From: Ralstonia sp. NFACC01
GTDB lineage: Bacteria; Pseudomonadota; Gammaproteobacteria; Burkholderiales; Burkholderiaceae
Reading direction: 5' to 3'
Assembly (NCBI RefSeq): GCF_900115545.1
Contig: NZ_FOWV01000001.1
Span: forward strand, 310,001-374,000
Length of the DNA stretch: 64,000 nt
The position numbers and the translations under genes are program-made. This document shows, one piece after another, positions 47,367 to 58,400 of this stretch (positions are counted from its first letter, which is position 1; the number at the start of each line of letters is the position of its first letter). The notes beneath the pieces were generated by a model, which saw only the letters and a list, made by a program, of their open reading frames with translations, searched no databases and was not told the DNA's origin.

Positions 47367-48944
47367 TCAGGCGCGTGCGGCGTGCGGATCGACCCGGAAG
47401 AAGGACATCGTAGCGTTGAGCTCTTGCCCCTGGTCCTGCAGCGATTGCGATGCGGCTGCGGCTTCTTCCACCAGCGCCGCATTGCGCTGCGTGACTTCAT
47501 CCATTTGCGAGATCGCCTGGTTGACCTGTTCGATGCCGCGCTTCTGCTCGACCGATGCGGCGGCAATCTCTTCCATGATGTGCGTGACGCGGGCCACCGC
47601 TTGCGTGACCTCCGTCATCGTCTCGCCGGCCTCGCCCGCCAGCGTGGAGCCGTCGTGAATGCGTTCCACCGACGAGGCGATCAGTTCCTTGATCTCCTTG
47701 GCCGCCGTTGACGAGCGCTGCGCCAAGCTGCGCACCTCGCTGGCGACGACCGCAAAGCCGCGGCCTTGCTCGCCCGCACGTGCGGCTTCCACGGCGGCAT
47801 TCAGCGCGAGGATGTTGGTCTGGAACGCGATGCCTTCGATGATGCCGGTGATGTCTGCAATCTTGCTCGAGCGCTCGCTGATGTCGTGCATGGTCGATAC
47901 GACTTGACCAACGACCGTGCTGCCTTTGAGCGCCACTTCCGAGGCGGTGGAGGCGAGCGCGGTGGCGTGCTGTGCATTCTCGGCGTTCTGCTTCACGGTG
48001 GAAGTCAGCTCTTCCATGCTGGCTGCCGTTTCCTGCAGCGACGATGCCTGTGCTTCCGTGCGCTGGCTCAGGTCGGCATTGCCCGCCGCAATCTGTTTGG
48101 CTGCGCCGGCCACGCTGCTGCTGCTGTCGCGCACCTTATCGACGATCTCGGTCAGGCGGCCGTTCATGTCGCGCAGGGCAGAGAGCAGGTGGCTCGTCTC
48201 ATCCTTGCCTTGTACGTCGATGCGGCTGCTCAGATCGCCGCGCGCCACCGTCTGGGCGACATCCACCGCCGTGCGGATCGGCTGCGTGATCGAGCGTGTG
48301 ATGATGATGCCGGCGATCACTGCCAGCAGCACCGCGCCGATCGACAGGCCGGCCAGCAGATTGCGCTGCATGACGTACTGCGCCTCATACGCCTGTACGA
48401 GCTGTTCCTGGCGCTCGTGCGTGTAAGTGGCATACGCGTCGGTGGCCTTGATTAGGGCGGCCAGCAACGGGCGGCATTCGTTGTCCATCTTCTGGATGGC
48501 TTCGTCGTGTTTGCCGGCCAGTGCCAGCCCGACGATGTCGGTCGCCACGGGGCCGTACTGGGCTTCCACGCGATTGATGTCTTCCACCAGCGTACGGGCG
48601 CGGTCGTTGACGTCCTTGGCGCCCGCAATCATGTCGTTGAGCTGCTTGAGCTTGCTCTTCACATCGTCGTGCGCACGAAAGACGTCAGCCTTCTCCAGAT
48701 CCAGATCTTTTGGCGTGACCACGAGGACCAGGTTGCGTGCGGCGATGGCGCGGCGATCCACCGCCGTGCGCACGTCGTTGGCGACGTCTGCGCGGGCGCT
48801 GATGCCGTGCACGTAGTTCGAGAATCCTTCGGTCGATTCGGACAGCGCCCGCAACGACATGCCCGATACCACGACAACAATGGCTGCCAGCACGCCAAAG
48901 CCCGTTGTGAGCTTGGCTTTGATGGTCATCTGAAAAAGGTTCAC
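47367..48944 (-). CDS. Methyl-accepting chemotaxis protein
   Basis: The 525-residue receptor has an N-terminal span ([20 protein letters not shown]), a four-helix periplasmic sensor of about 150 residues, a second span ([22 protein letters not shown]), a HAMP domain and a signalling hairpin whose tip is [27 protein letters not shown]. The sensor is of the Tar/4HB type, with no identifiable ligand. The start is GTG at 48944 with GGAGG seven bases upstream. No CheW/pentapeptide tail is visible. A sigma-28-like promoter may lie at 49118-49144. Confidence 0.93.
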   Translation of the reverse strand: MNLFQMTIKAKLTTGFGVLAAIVVVVSGMSLRALSESTEGFSNYVHGISARADVANDVRTAVDRRAIAARNLVLVVTPKDLDLEKADVFRAHDDVKSKLKQLNDMIAGAKDVNDRARTLVEDINRVEAQYGPVATDIVGLALAGKHDEAIQKMDNECRPLLAALIKATDAYATYTHERQEQLVQAYEAQYVMQRNLLAGLSIGAVLLAVIAGIIITRSITQPIRTAVDVAQTVARGDLSSRIDVQGKDETSHLLSALRDMNGRLTEIVDKVRDSSSSVAGAAKQIAAGNADLSQRTEAQASSLQETAASMEELTSTVKQNAENAQHATALASTASEVALKGSTVVGQVVSTMHDISERSSKIADITGIIEGIAFQTNILALNAAVEAARAGEQGRGFAVVASEVRSLAQRSSTAAKEIKELIASSVERIHDGSTLAGEAGETMTEVTQAVARVTHIMEEIAAASVEQKRGIEQVNQAISQMDEVTQRNAALVEEAAAASQSLQDQGQELNATMSFFRVDPHAARA

Positions 48945-49400
48945 AGCGTCCTCCGGTTTGCTGAATGAATTGAGATGTGGTCGCGCACCGGAGCGGCTTG
49001 AGAAAGACGGTCGACGACCACTTTAGTTATGCGCAAGGGCTGCGTAGTTAAGAAAGGGACAGGTTGTGTCACGGTGTGACCGATTTTCCCTAGTTGGATT
49101 TTCCGGTCTCCACGGGGTTATCGGCATTGAAAAGAAAATCCTGAATAACATTCTTCTGAGCGTTTTCACTTAATGCGGATTAGGGCGGTTGTTTTGCTGA
49201 TGAAACCTTGCCTGGCAAGGGCTGGGGCGCCATCGTTTCGAATCGTGGGATGGATTATGCAGGCTGGATGGCGCCAACGTTTTCCTACTCTATTTGCGTT
49301 ATTTATATTCAGATGTCGATATTTTCACTACAGTATTCGCGATGCGTAGTTTTGCGGATGTAATTGCCGGATTACATATTTTGGTGGTGCCTGGTATCTA
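48945..49400. other. AT-rich intergenic region with a candidate sigma-28 promoter
   Basis: The 507-base gap upstream of the chemoreceptor is clearly richer in A and T than the rest of the window between 49110 and 49400. On the minus strand GCCGATAA (49118-49125), the flagellar sigma -10, is perfect, with a poor -35 (5 of 8) at the right 11-base spacing. I see no gene. Confidence 0.35.
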
Positions 49401-49427
49401 AAGAAAACGGCCCGCGAAGCGGGCCGT
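49401..49427 (-). terminator. Terminator of the CocE-type hydrolase gene
   Basis: On the minus strand ACGGCCCGC / GCGGGCCGT with a 3-base loop is followed by TTTCTTT. Confidence 0.85.
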
Positions 49428-49451
49428 CAGATCACCGCGGACGGGCGCTTG

Positions 49452-51455
49452 CTACAGCACCGTGGCCGGCACCACGGGCAGCACAACCTTCGAGGGATGG
49501 GCCGCATCGCTGTAGACCGTCAGCACGCCGAACAACGAGTTGAGCAGCGTGGGCAGCGGCGGCACGCCTTGCGGCAGGTTGCTTGCACCCACGGCTACCC
49601 GCAGCTTGTGGCCCTTGGCGATGAGCGCGCTGGTCGGGAATACCTCGACCGGCACCATCACGGCTTGACCCGGCATGAGCGGCTGGACGGAGCCGGGCGT
49701 GAACGGATGCCATGGCTGGATCATCAGGCCGTTCATCGTGCGCGAACGGCTGGCGTCCACCGCACGCAACGAGGCCGTCTGGAGGCCATCGGTGAGCGGC
49801 GTGACATTGCCCGCCCCGTCCACGTCGTCAATGCGTACCGAGACGCCGGCGTCCAGCGCAGTGGTCGAGATCCACACATCCGCTTCGATCGGCCCGTTGA
49901 GGTAGACATCGGCCGGCATGGGCGGCGTCTCGAACTTCACATCGGCGGCTTCGGCGATGGTGTCGTCGGTCTGGCACGGCAGCGGGAGGAAACCCGTCAA
50001 GCCGGCGGTCCATTGCGACAGGCTGATCGAACATGCGCCGTTCAGCGGCAGCTGTGCGACCGTGTTGGACGCTTCGTTTGCCGCAGGCGCGGTGGCCGAC
50101 AGGCTCTTATCGCCACGCAGAAAGAGCTGCTGCGCCTGCGCCTGTGGATGCGGCCAGTCCGTGGCCGTGGCGTAGTGGCCGAGGCCGGTCACGTATTGCG
50201 TGACGTTGGGAAGCGCATCGGCGCCCACGTTCAGTCCTTTGACGTATTGGTCGAACCATTGCAGTTGAATGTGGTTCAGCGGCGGCACGCCGTCGACGGG
50301 TAACCCGCTGCCCAACGCGGCCTGCAGATGTGTCCATGGGCCGATCAGCAGCTTGGCCGGCGCCTGCGTCTTGATGCTCTCGTACGTGAGCGGTTCACTG
50401 CGCTGGAAAAGATCGTGCAGGCCGCCCACCGCGAAGGTCGGCACCTTGATCTTGCCGTCGTTCTCCAGCGGCGAGCGTGTCGCCCAGAACGCGCCGTCGT
50501 AGGCCGTGGCCGTGCTGCCCAGCAGCGCCTGGAGCATGGTCGGCAACTGGAAGGTCGTGACGGCAGACACCAGATGCTGCAGAACAGCCGGCAACCCGAT
50601 GGTCGGGTCCGTCACCAGCGTCGGATCGGTCAGGCTCAGTACCGATACCAAACCGAACCACGCCGGTATGAACGTGAGATTCGTCTGCCCACCCGTGAAG
50701 ACGATGTCGCGGTAGCCATCGCCAATCGGCACGATCGGGAACGCCGCCTTGACCGCAGGGTGGTTCTGCGCCGCCGTGATGACCGTCGTGATGCCGAGGT
50801 ATGACACGCCGTAAAGGCCGATCGCGCCGTTGCTCCACGTTTGCTGCGTCACCCAGTCGACCACATGGCCGTAGTCGCTTTGTTCGTCGGCGCCAAAGGC
50901 ATCCCACGCCCCCTGCGACTGACCGGTGCCGCGCACATCCACCACCACCGTCGCATAGCCATGCTGGACGATGTACGGATCGGCCGCGCCCAGCGCTGCA
51001 CCGATCGATGCTTCGTATTGCGCGTTGCCGCCGTTGTACGACGTCTGCACCAGCACCGTGGGGAACGTCCCCGCAGCGGCCTTGCCCGATGCGTCGGCGG
51101 GCAACGTCACATACGCCGCGAGCTTCGTGCCGTCGGGCATGGTGATGTACTGCATGGCCTGCCGCGCGACGCCCGCATACAGAGCGGGCGGGTTGTAGTC
51201 GACCCACTTGGCGCCAGCGTTGCTCGTAATGGACGTGCCTGGCTGCGCCGGTGTGGCGCGCGTACCAAGCGTGGTCCAGTTGACTGCGGCGGGCTGCGCC
51301 GGTTGTGTTGGCTGCGCGGTGTTTGAATCTGCGGGGATGCTGTTGGCGACGGCTGAACTGTCACCGCCGCCGCAGCCCGGCAGCGAAAGCGCCGCGCACA
51401 GCAGCGCCGACATCAGCATGCGGCCGTGCCGCACGCGTGGGTTGCCCATTTGCAT
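49452..51455 (-). CDS. Exported CocE/NonD-family hydrolase (X-Pro peptidase S15 fold)
   Basis: The 667-residue protein has a lipoprotein-type signal (SALLCAALSLPGCGGG), so it is probably anchored to the outer membrane facing out or to the periplasm. The S15 alpha/beta-hydrolase domain shows VVVDVRGTGQSQG and the nucleophile motif GLYGVSYLG, with the C-terminal jelly-roll domain after ARDPIE-like DVWISTTALDAGV. Such enzymes cleave esters, amides or peptides; the natural substrate is unknown. The ATG at 51455 has GAGGAGA upstream. A run of ten Gs lies about 30 bases before the start. Confidence 0.88.
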   Translation of the reverse strand: MQMGNPRVRHGRMLMSALLCAALSLPGCGGGDSSAVANSIPADSNTAQPTQPAQPAAVNWTTLGTRATPAQPGTSITSNAGAKWVDYNPPALYAGVARQAMQYITMPDGTKLAAYVTLPADASGKAAAGTFPTVLVQTSYNGGNAQYEASIGAALGAADPYIVQHGYATVVVDVRGTGQSQGAWDAFGADEQSDYGHVVDWVTQQTWSNGAIGLYGVSYLGITTVITAAQNHPAVKAAFPIVPIGDGYRDIVFTGGQTNLTFIPAWFGLVSVLSLTDPTLVTDPTIGLPAVLQHLVSAVTTFQLPTMLQALLGSTATAYDGAFWATRSPLENDGKIKVPTFAVGGLHDLFQRSEPLTYESIKTQAPAKLLIGPWTHLQAALGSGLPVDGVPPLNHIQLQWFDQYVKGLNVGADALPNVTQYVTGLGHYATATDWPHPQAQAQQLFLRGDKSLSATAPAANEASNTVAQLPLNGACSISLSQWTAGLTGFLPLPCQTDDTIAEAADVKFETPPMPADVYLNGPIEADVWISTTALDAGVSVRIDDVDGAGNVTPLTDGLQTASLRAVDASRSRTMNGLMIQPWHPFTPGSVQPLMPGQAVMVPVEVFPTSALIAKGHKLRVAVGASNLPQGVPPLPTLLNSLFGVLTVYSDAAHPSKVVLPVVPATVL

Positions 51456-51981
51456 GGGGTGTCTCCTCTTGAATGCTTTTGTTGTGGGGGGGGGGATGGC
51501 CGGCACGCCGAGGGTGGCGGCATGCGGCCGGTCGCTCCCGGTGGGGAAGCGAAGCAAGCGAAGAGGCCGGCGCAGAAGAGGGGTGGGTGACACGACCGAC
51601 CGCGCGCCGGCGGGCTTGGGCGCACGGATAAAGCACCAAGCATGCCCACGCCACGACACCCGCAGATGGCGCTGTACGGCGGTGTGGCATGTGTTTCGGG
51701 GCTCGGAACGCTACCGGCGTTACGTAACGTTCCGCGTAACAAGGGGCCTGCTACAGCCGTTTTCAGATGAGGAATCCGCACCCCACCAATGGAGGGATGC
51801 TGCCCGCGAAGCCGCGTCAGCAGGGTGTTTCAAACACATCAAAACGACAATGCGTGCATGCAAAAGCGCGCATTGACCGGCTCAGTGGCGTTGGCATGGA
51901 CGTTGCATATTTAGGCTGCACGCCCGGCACAGGGCGCCACACGAAGAGCGCAACAACAGCACAGACAGCAAGGGGGCCATC
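51456..51981. promoter_or_regulatory. Divergent promoter region with G10 tract and 12-bp palindrome
   Basis: The 526-base gap between the hydrolase and the 93-residue ORF holds a G10 run (51486-51495), about 31-40 bases upstream of the hydrolase start, and the palindrome CGTTACGTAACG (51718-51729) flanked by CGGAACG/CGTTCCG. No gene is supported. Stretches of ORF here lack codon logic. Confidence 0.4.
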
Positions 51982-52263
51982 ATGAATCGCACCATTCAAG
52001 ACGTCGAGATTGCCGCTGCCATCGACTCGGACCTGCTCCGCCGCCGCGAGCAGTTTGCCGGTCAGCCCGCCGCCTGGCGGGTGTGGTCAGAAGCCGCGCA
52101 CGTTGCCACATTGAATGAGCGCGCACGCTCTGCGTTTATCGAGCACGTGGCCAATAGCCGCGGTGCCGATATTGCCCTGCGCCTGTTGCTCAAAGCGCAG
52201 TCGATTCGCGATCAGATTACACAGACCCTGCTGACGAGCGAGACGCAAGCTACGCTGCATTGA
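51982..52263 (+). CDS. Hypothetical protein (93 aa)
   Basis: The 93-residue soluble helical protein (MNRTIQDVEIAAAIDSDLLR start) has no signal peptide or membrane span. Residues 55-92 are one long helix (VANSRGADIALRLLLKAQSI). It lies between the CocE region and tRNA-Ser and has a plausible GGGG-type site. I recognise no family. Confidence 0.6.
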   Translation: MNRTIQDVEIAAAIDSDLLRRREQFAGQPAAWRVWSEAAHVATLNERARSAFIEHVANSRGADIALRLLLKAQSIRDQITQTLLTSETQATLH

Positions 52264-52395
52264 GTTACGCGAGGGGATGCCGACCGCGCAGACGCGTCGG
52301 CGGCGGTGGGATGCAAAAGGCCTTGTCGGGAGACCGGGCCTTTTGTTTGAGCGGACCTTGGCGAGCCCGTACGGTGTGCTACAATCGCGGGCTTC

Positions 52396-52486
52396 GGAGA
52401 GATGGATGAGTGGTTTAAGTCGCACGCCTGGAAAGCGTGTATAGGTTAATAACCTATCGGGGGTTCGAATCCCCCTCTCTCCGCCA
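52396..52486 (+). tRNA. tRNA-Ser(GGA)
   Basis: The 91-base gene folds as a class II tRNA: acceptor GGAGAGA pairs TCTCTCC, the anticodon arm ACGC-CTGGAAA-GCGT presents GGA (reads TCC/TCT), and a long variable arm (ATAGGTTAATAACCTAT) identifies serine. The T arm is GGGGG-TTCGAAT-CCCCC and CCA is encoded. Confidence 0.97.
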
Positions 52487-52493
52487 AGAATCC

Positions 52494-52526
52494 AAGGCCC
52501 GAGCGCGCAAGTGCTCGGGCCTTTTT
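52494..52526 (+). terminator. Terminator after tRNA-Ser
   Basis: AGGCCCGAGC / GCTCGGGCCT with an 8-base loop is followed by T4. Confidence 0.85.
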
Positions 52527-52636
52527 GCATTCCGGGCGGTTGCCATGTCGAGGTGGACCACTATTGCTGACATCAGCCGTTTGAACGTACGCTTGGCCAG
52601 CAAAAAAATCACAAGAGCCAAGGAGACCACCGCCCC

Positions 52637-53104
52637 ATGGATTTGGACGTCAACCACAAGCCGGTCAGCGTTGATTGCGACCCGGCCACGCCCCTGTTGT
52701 GGGTGCTGCGTGATCACCTGAACCTGACCGGTACGAAGTTCGGCTGCGGCGTTGCGGCGTGCGGCGCCTGCACGGTGCATGTGGACGGCGCGGCCGTGCG
52801 GTCCTGCGTGCTGCCGGTGGCGGCCGTGGCCGGCAAGCACATCACCACCATCGAGGGACTTGCCGGCGGCGAGGGCAAACGCCACGCACTGCAACAAGCC
52901 TGGATAGACGAACAGGTGCCCCAGTGCGGTTACTGCCAATCCGGCATGCTGATGGCCGCGGCGGACTTGCTGGCCCAACACCCTGATCCGACTGATGCCG
53001 ACATCGACGCGGCCATGACCAACATCTGCCGCTGCGGCACGTATCCGCGCATGCGCGCTGCCATCAAGCGCGCCGCCAAGGCGTTGCGGGAGGGCCGCGC
53101 ATGA
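52637..53104 (+). CDS. iorA: [2Fe-2S] subunit of a molybdenum hydroxylase (IorA type)
   Basis: This 155-residue subunit of the xanthine-oxidase family carries two [2Fe-2S] clusters. The plant-type motif [13 protein letters not shown] is near residue 36 and the second-cluster cysteines are in [11 protein letters not shown] and NICRCGTY. It overlaps the large subunit by ATGA. The two-gene layout without a FAD subunit is that of isoquinoline 1-oxidoreductase and aldehyde oxidoreductases that pass electrons to cytochromes or quinones. AGGAG precedes the ATG. Substrate is not readable from sequence. Confidence 0.9.
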   Translation: MDLDVNHKPVSVDCDPATPLLWVLRDHLNLTGTKFGCGVAACGACTVHVDGAAVRSCVLPVAAVAGKHITTIEGLAGGEGKRHALQQAWIDEQVPQCGYCQSGMLMAAADLLAQHPDPTDADIDAAMTNICRCGTYPRMRAAIKRAAKALREGRA

Positions 53105-55398
53105 ACGCGAAATCAACGAAACCGCGTAGCGGACGCCGCCGTTTCCTGCTCGGCGCGCTTGGCATTGGCGGCGCGCTGGTGGTGGGTTGGGGCGTGATGC
53201 CACCGCGCAGCCGCGTGGGCGACGCGAGCGTCTTCCCCGAGCACAACGGCGAGATTGCGCTGAACGGCTGGATCAAGATCACGCCCGAAGGCAACGTCGT
53301 GCTCGCCATGCCGCGTGTGGAGATGGGGCAGGGCATTCACACCGCACTGTCGATGCTGGCGGCGGAAGAGCTGGACATTCCGCTCTCGCGCGTGAGCATC
53401 GAAAGCTCGCCCGTGGAGCGCATCTACGGCAACGTCGTGGCCATGGGCGACAGCTCGCTGCCGCTGCATCCTGATAGCGCCGACAAGACATGGGCCCGCG
53501 CACTGCACTGGATCATGGCCAAGAGTGCGCGCGAGATCGGTCTCATCATTACCGGCGGTAGCAGCAGCACCGCCGATGGCTGGCAGCCGGTGCGCGAGGC
53601 TGCCGCCACGGCGCGGGCGGCGCTGGTGCAAGCTGCAGCACGCGAATGGAATGTGTCGGCTGCGGAAGTCAGCATCCGTGATGGCCAGTTGATTGGCCCC
53701 GGCGGCAAGCAATCCACGTTTGGCGAGATGGCCAAGTCGGCGCGTGGTATTTCTGCGCCGTCCAACGTCACGCTCAAGCCGGCTTCGCAATACCAGTTGA
53801 TCGGCAAGCCGGCGCCGCGCAATGATCTTGCTGCGAAGACAGATGGCAGCGCGCGCTTCTCCATCGACACGCGCCTGCCCGGCATGCTGTATGCCGCCGT
53901 CGTGATGTGCCCGGTGTTTGGCGGCAAGCTCAAGACGTTTCAATCGAAAGCGGCGCTTGGCATGCCGGGCGTGCGTTACGTGGTGCCGTTTGAGGGCACT
54001 GCCGGCGGCGCACCCGGCGTGGCGGTGGTGGCTGATCATTACTGGCAGGCGCGTCAGGCGCTGGCAACGATCGAGCCCGTGTGGGACAACGGCCCGCATG
54101 CCAAGCTCGATTCGGCAGGCATTCGGCAGCAGCTCGTGAGCGCGCTCGACAGCGACAAGGGTGGCTTCACGTATCGATCCATGGGCGATGGCCTGAAAGC
54201 CTTCGACAAGGCCGATGGAGCCACCCTCGTCGAGGCCGAATACACCGCGCCGTATCTTGCGCATACCACGATGGAGCCGATCAACTGCACCGCGCAGGTG
54301 ACGCAAGACGGCGTGCATCTCTGGGCGCCCACGCAGGTTGCCACGCTGGCACAGCTGGTGGCGGCACGCGCGGCAGGTGTGAGCGGCGACAAGGTGCATA
54401 TCGACATCCCGCTCATCGGCGGCGGTTTCGGGCGACGGCTGGAGTCGGATTTCATCGGCCAAGCCGTCACCATCGCCACCAAGACCGATGGCAAGCCCGT
54501 GCAGGTCATCTGGTCGCGCGAAGAGGACGTTCGCCACGACTTCTATCGCCCGCAAGCCATCGCCCGGCTCAAGGCGCGTGTCGAGAACGGCAAGGTCACA
54601 GCGATCGCGTCGCGCAGCGCCGGCCAATCGATTCTGGCAGGCGAGCTGGATCGCCTGTTTGGTGCGCCGTCGGCGGGTATCGACCGCTACACCGCTGAAG
54701 GTTTGTTCGACTTGCCGTACGAAATCGAGCACGAGCACGTCGCGCACCTGGCAGTCGATCTGCCGATTCCCGTGGGGTTCTGGCGCAGCGTTGGCCACTC
54801 GTATAACGGGTTCTTCATGGAGGGCTTTCTCAACGACGTGGCGGCCGCTGCCAAGCTTGACCCGCTGGCGATGCGGCGTGATTTGCTGAAGGCCCACCCG
54901 CGTGAGCTGAAGGTGCTGGACACGGCCGCCGAGGCCGCCGGCTGGGGGCAACAGCTCGCCCCGGCGGCCGACGGTGCCCCACGCGCGCGCGGCATTGCGC
55001 TGCATCCGAGCTTCGGCTCCGTGGTCGCGCAGGTGGTCGAGGTGTCGATGAAGGACGGCAAGCCGCGCGTGCATCGCGTCGTCTGCGCGGTCGATTGCGG
55101 CACGGTGGTCAACCCGGGCATCGTAGCGCAGCAGATGGAAAGCGCGGTCATCTTTGGCCTGACGGCGGCACTCTATGGTCGGATCGACATCAAGGACGGC
55201 CAGGTCGTGCAGTCGAACTTTCCGGACTATCCGGCGCTCAAGATGGCCGAGGCGCCCGTTATTGAAACGCACATCGTGCCGAGCACCGCAGAACCCAGCG
55301 GCATGGGCGAGGTGGGTGTGCCGCCAATTGCGCCGGCCGTGGCCCATGCCGTGGCGCAGTTGACGGGCAAACCGGTGAGGCAGTTGCCCATCGTCTGA
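53101..55398 (+). CDS. iorB: Molybdopterin subunit of a molybdenum hydroxylase (IorB type)
   Basis: The 765-residue subunit holds the Mo-cytosine-dinucleotide cofactor. It has a Tat signal ([11 protein letters not shown]) at residue 10-20, so the complex is exported, with the small subunit probably carried along. Marks are the Mo-site motif [14 protein letters not shown] and the catalytic Glu near the C-terminus in [13 protein letters not shown]. It starts in the iorA stop. The convergent LuxR gene ends 24 bases away. Confidence 0.9.
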   Translation: MNAKSTKPRSGRRRFLLGALGIGGALVVGWGVMPPRSRVGDASVFPEHNGEIALNGWIKITPEGNVVLAMPRVEMGQGIHTALSMLAAEELDIPLSRVSIESSPVERIYGNVVAMGDSSLPLHPDSADKTWARALHWIMAKSAREIGLIITGGSSSTADGWQPVREAAATARAALVQAAAREWNVSAAEVSIRDGQLIGPGGKQSTFGEMAKSARGISAPSNVTLKPASQYQLIGKPAPRNDLAAKTDGSARFSIDTRLPGMLYAAVVMCPVFGGKLKTFQSKAALGMPGVRYVVPFEGTAGGAPGVAVVADHYWQARQALATIEPVWDNGPHAKLDSAGIRQQLVSALDSDKGGFTYRSMGDGLKAFDKADGATLVEAEYTAPYLAHTTMEPINCTAQVTQDGVHLWAPTQVATLAQLVAARAAGVSGDKVHIDIPLIGGGFGRRLESDFIGQAVTIATKTDGKPVQVIWSREEDVRHDFYRPQAIARLKARVENGKVTAIASRSAGQSILAGELDRLFGAPSAGIDRYTAEGLFDLPYEIEHEHVAHLAVDLPIPVGFWRSVGHSYNGFFMEGFLNDVAAAAKLDPLAMRRDLLKAHPRELKVLDTAAEAAGWGQQLAPAADGAPRARGIALHPSFGSVVAQVVEVSMKDGKPRVHRVVCAVDCGTVVNPGIVAQQMESAVIFGLTAALYGRIDIKDGQVVQSNFPDYPALKMAEAPVIETHIVPSTAEPSGMGEVGVPPIAPAVAHAVAQLTGKPVRQLPIV

Positions 55399-55422
55399 CG
55401 GTCTGCTGCCGCGGCGTTGAAC

Positions 55423-58400
55423 TCACAGCAGCGCATGGCGGATGGCAAACGCAGCCGCCTCCGCCCGGTTGGCGCTGTGCGTCTTGCTCAGGATGCTGCT
55501 CACGTGGTTTGCCACTGTGTTGGGGCTGACGAACAACTCACGGGCAATCTGGCGGTTGCCCTTGCCCTGCGCGACCAAGCGGAGCACCTGGGCTTCGCGT
55601 CGACTCAACCCCGCAGGATAGTGCTCCACCGGAGCAGTCTTGACCGACGCTCTGGCGGCCTCGATGCGCGCCAGCAGACTGGCCATCCCGAGCGTTGCCG
55701 CTTCGTCTTCTGCGGCGCTCAACAAGGTATCGGCGCGATCGAGATCGCTCGGGTCGGCGCGACGTAAGAGCATCTGCGCAAAGTCCAGCCGCGTGCGTGC
55801 GAGCGCTGGCCTTGCACCTTGGCGTTCGTTCATCTCCAGGGCGGCCTGAAAATGTTGTTGCGCTTGCGGCCAGTTGCCCATCGTTGTGGCCAATGCGCCC
55901 AGGATCGCATCGGCTGCGCCAAACGAGGCGATCGCGGTGCCGAACACCAGGTTGCGCCTACTGAACGGGGCAAGTAGTTGGTACAGCGCCGTCGCCCTGG
56001 CGGCGTCGCCAAGCGCATGGCACACGATGGCCAGATACGTGAGATTGGCTACCCAGACACCATCGCGCGCGATCGTGAGAAAGTCGGCGTTGGCCAGCGT
56101 GTCAAACGTCTTGCGTGCTGCCTCCAACTGACCAAGCTCTGCGTGCATCAAGGCGATGCCCGGCTGCCAGATGCCCATCGCGCTGGTGTGCTCAACGAAA
56201 TGTTCGACCAGAGGCGCCACCTCGTGCAGTCGGCCTTGTTCGCGGCGCAGCATGAACATCTGGACACCGTAGACGCCGGCGGCATCCATGCCGGGCATGC
56301 GCCGCGCGATCTCGTAAGCGTTGGGGATCAAGCGCTCTGCATCGGCAAAGCGCCCTTCGAACAGCGCATGCATGGCGCGCGACATGCTAGCGGTGTAATG
56401 GATGAAGGGCTGGCGCAGCGTCTCTCCACCGCGCTCGTATTCCTCAAGATTTGCTCGCCAGGCTGCCATGTCGCCGAGTTCAAAGTCATCGAAGAAGCGC
56501 CACGCACGTGTTGCACACATCAGCGTGCGGTCGCCGGCCTGCCGGGCCAGTTCGTAGGCTTCATCCGAGGCGGCGATGCGCTCGGCAATGTGCTCCTGCT
56601 GCCAGCGCAGCGACACGGTCGCAACCAGGGTGTCGGCCAGTGTTGCGGGGTCGGCGGCCCGGCGCGCCACTGCGATGGCCTGCTCATGCACCCGGCTTGC
56701 TTGTGCCTCCTCGCCGCTGAAGATGAGGGCGCGCGCCAGGGCGCTCAGCAGGCGGGCGCTCATCACGGGCTCGTCGCTGCCCTGAGCTGCGAGGGCCTCG
56801 CGCAGGAGTTCGGCCGCGGGGCCGCCTGGCAGTCCTGGCGCCCAACTCGCGGTTTCGAAGCCAAGCGCGGCGTGAGCGAGTTCCCTTGTATTGCCGTACT
56901 CCGCGCTCAAGCGAGCCGCCTCCTTGAACGTCTGCATGGCCTGGAGCCAATCACCGGCATGGCTGTGCGCGGCACCTAGCGCATTGAGCAGGCCGCAGCG
57001 TGCCTCGCGCGCAAGGCCGCTGCCAGCGTCCATGGCCTGCAGTGCCATCTGGCAGTAGCGTGCCGATTCTTCGTGCGCGAGCTGGCGGTCGGCACGCCGC
57101 GCCGCACGTTGCGCGTAATCCACCGCGAGTGCGGCGTCCCCTCCGGGCAGGGCGGCCCAGTGGTGATAGGCCAGCGCTGGCAGATGCTGCTCGGGGTCGT
57201 CGCCGTGAATCATCTCGATGGCACGCGCCAGCTTCAGATGGAGCCGGCTGCGTCGAGGGATGGGAATCTCGTCGTAGAGGGTCTCGCGAAACAAGGCATG
57301 GGCAAAGTGATAGTGGCCGGGGTCGCGCAAGGCCTCGACCACACGCGCCTGCAGGGCTTCGTCGATGGCTGCGCTGCAGGTCTCTTCGTCGACATCGCCG
57401 GCCAGCGCGGTCAGCAGACGGAATTCGAATGCGCGGCCGATGACCGCTGCCGCGGTAAGCACCTTATTCGCATTCGCGGACAGACGACTCAAGCGGCGCC
57501 CGATGACTTCCTTGATGCCCTCCGGAATGCGCAGTACATGGCCCGTGCTGGTGGACGAATTTTCCTGTGCCAGCAGACGGGTCATTTCTCCCACGAACAA
57601 GGGGTTGCCTTCCGTTTGCGCATGGACCGCATCGACCAGCGCGGGGGCGACGGTCGTGTCGTCAGCCAGTTCCATCATGTGCGCTGTTTCCGCATGGGTC
57701 AGCCCCCTCAGTCGCAACCGTTCGAAGCGTGGTTGGCGCGCCAGTTCGCCTAGCGTGGCCGACAGCGGGTGCTGTCTCGATAGCTCGACATCACGGTACG
57801 TCACAAGGAGAAGAATGCGATTGCTGCACACGTCAGGTGCAAGAAACTCGAGCAGTCGCAGGGACGACGCGTCGGCCCAGTGCAGGTTGTCGAGGATGAG
57901 CAGCAGCGGATGCTGTTGTGCCGCGCGCTGCCAGAAGGTGTTCACTGCGTCGAAGAGTCGGAAGCGCGCCTGCGCGACTTCGGTACTTGGCGTGGCAACT
58001 GCGCGATCACGCACCGGATCGGGCAGCCGATCTGCAAGGTCGGGCACGATTTCCGCGAGCGGCGCTACCCCACAGGCCAATGCCTGGTGGATGCTGTCTT
58101 CGTCGTGTGAGGCAATCCAACTTCGTACCAGTTGTTGCCAAGGCCAGTAGGGCGGTGCGCCGGGCTCCTCGTTGCAGCGGCCCCAGAGCACTTGCATGCC
58201 GCGTTGTTCGGCCTGTTGGGCAACAATTTCGGCGGTGCGCGTTTTGCCAATGCCGGGTTCCCCAGCCAACGCAGCAATGCCACCAGTACCGTCTTGCGCT
58301 CGCGCCAGCAGGTGGCCCAGTACCTCGAGCTCACGCTCGCGGCCAACGAAGCGCGCCGTCGCTGGCGCATTGTCGGTGTCGCAGGCGCTGTCGCTTAGCG

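Noticed and set aside
52396-52486. tRNA-Ser as the attachment site of an island
   Set aside because: No integrase follows and I did not notice a repeat of the tRNA 3' end elsewhere in the window; a terminator follows directly.
53113-55347. 744-codon minus-strand ORF opposite the molybdenum hydroxylase
   Set aside because: Antisense shadow of iorB; no domain, no ribosome site, GC-skew artefact.
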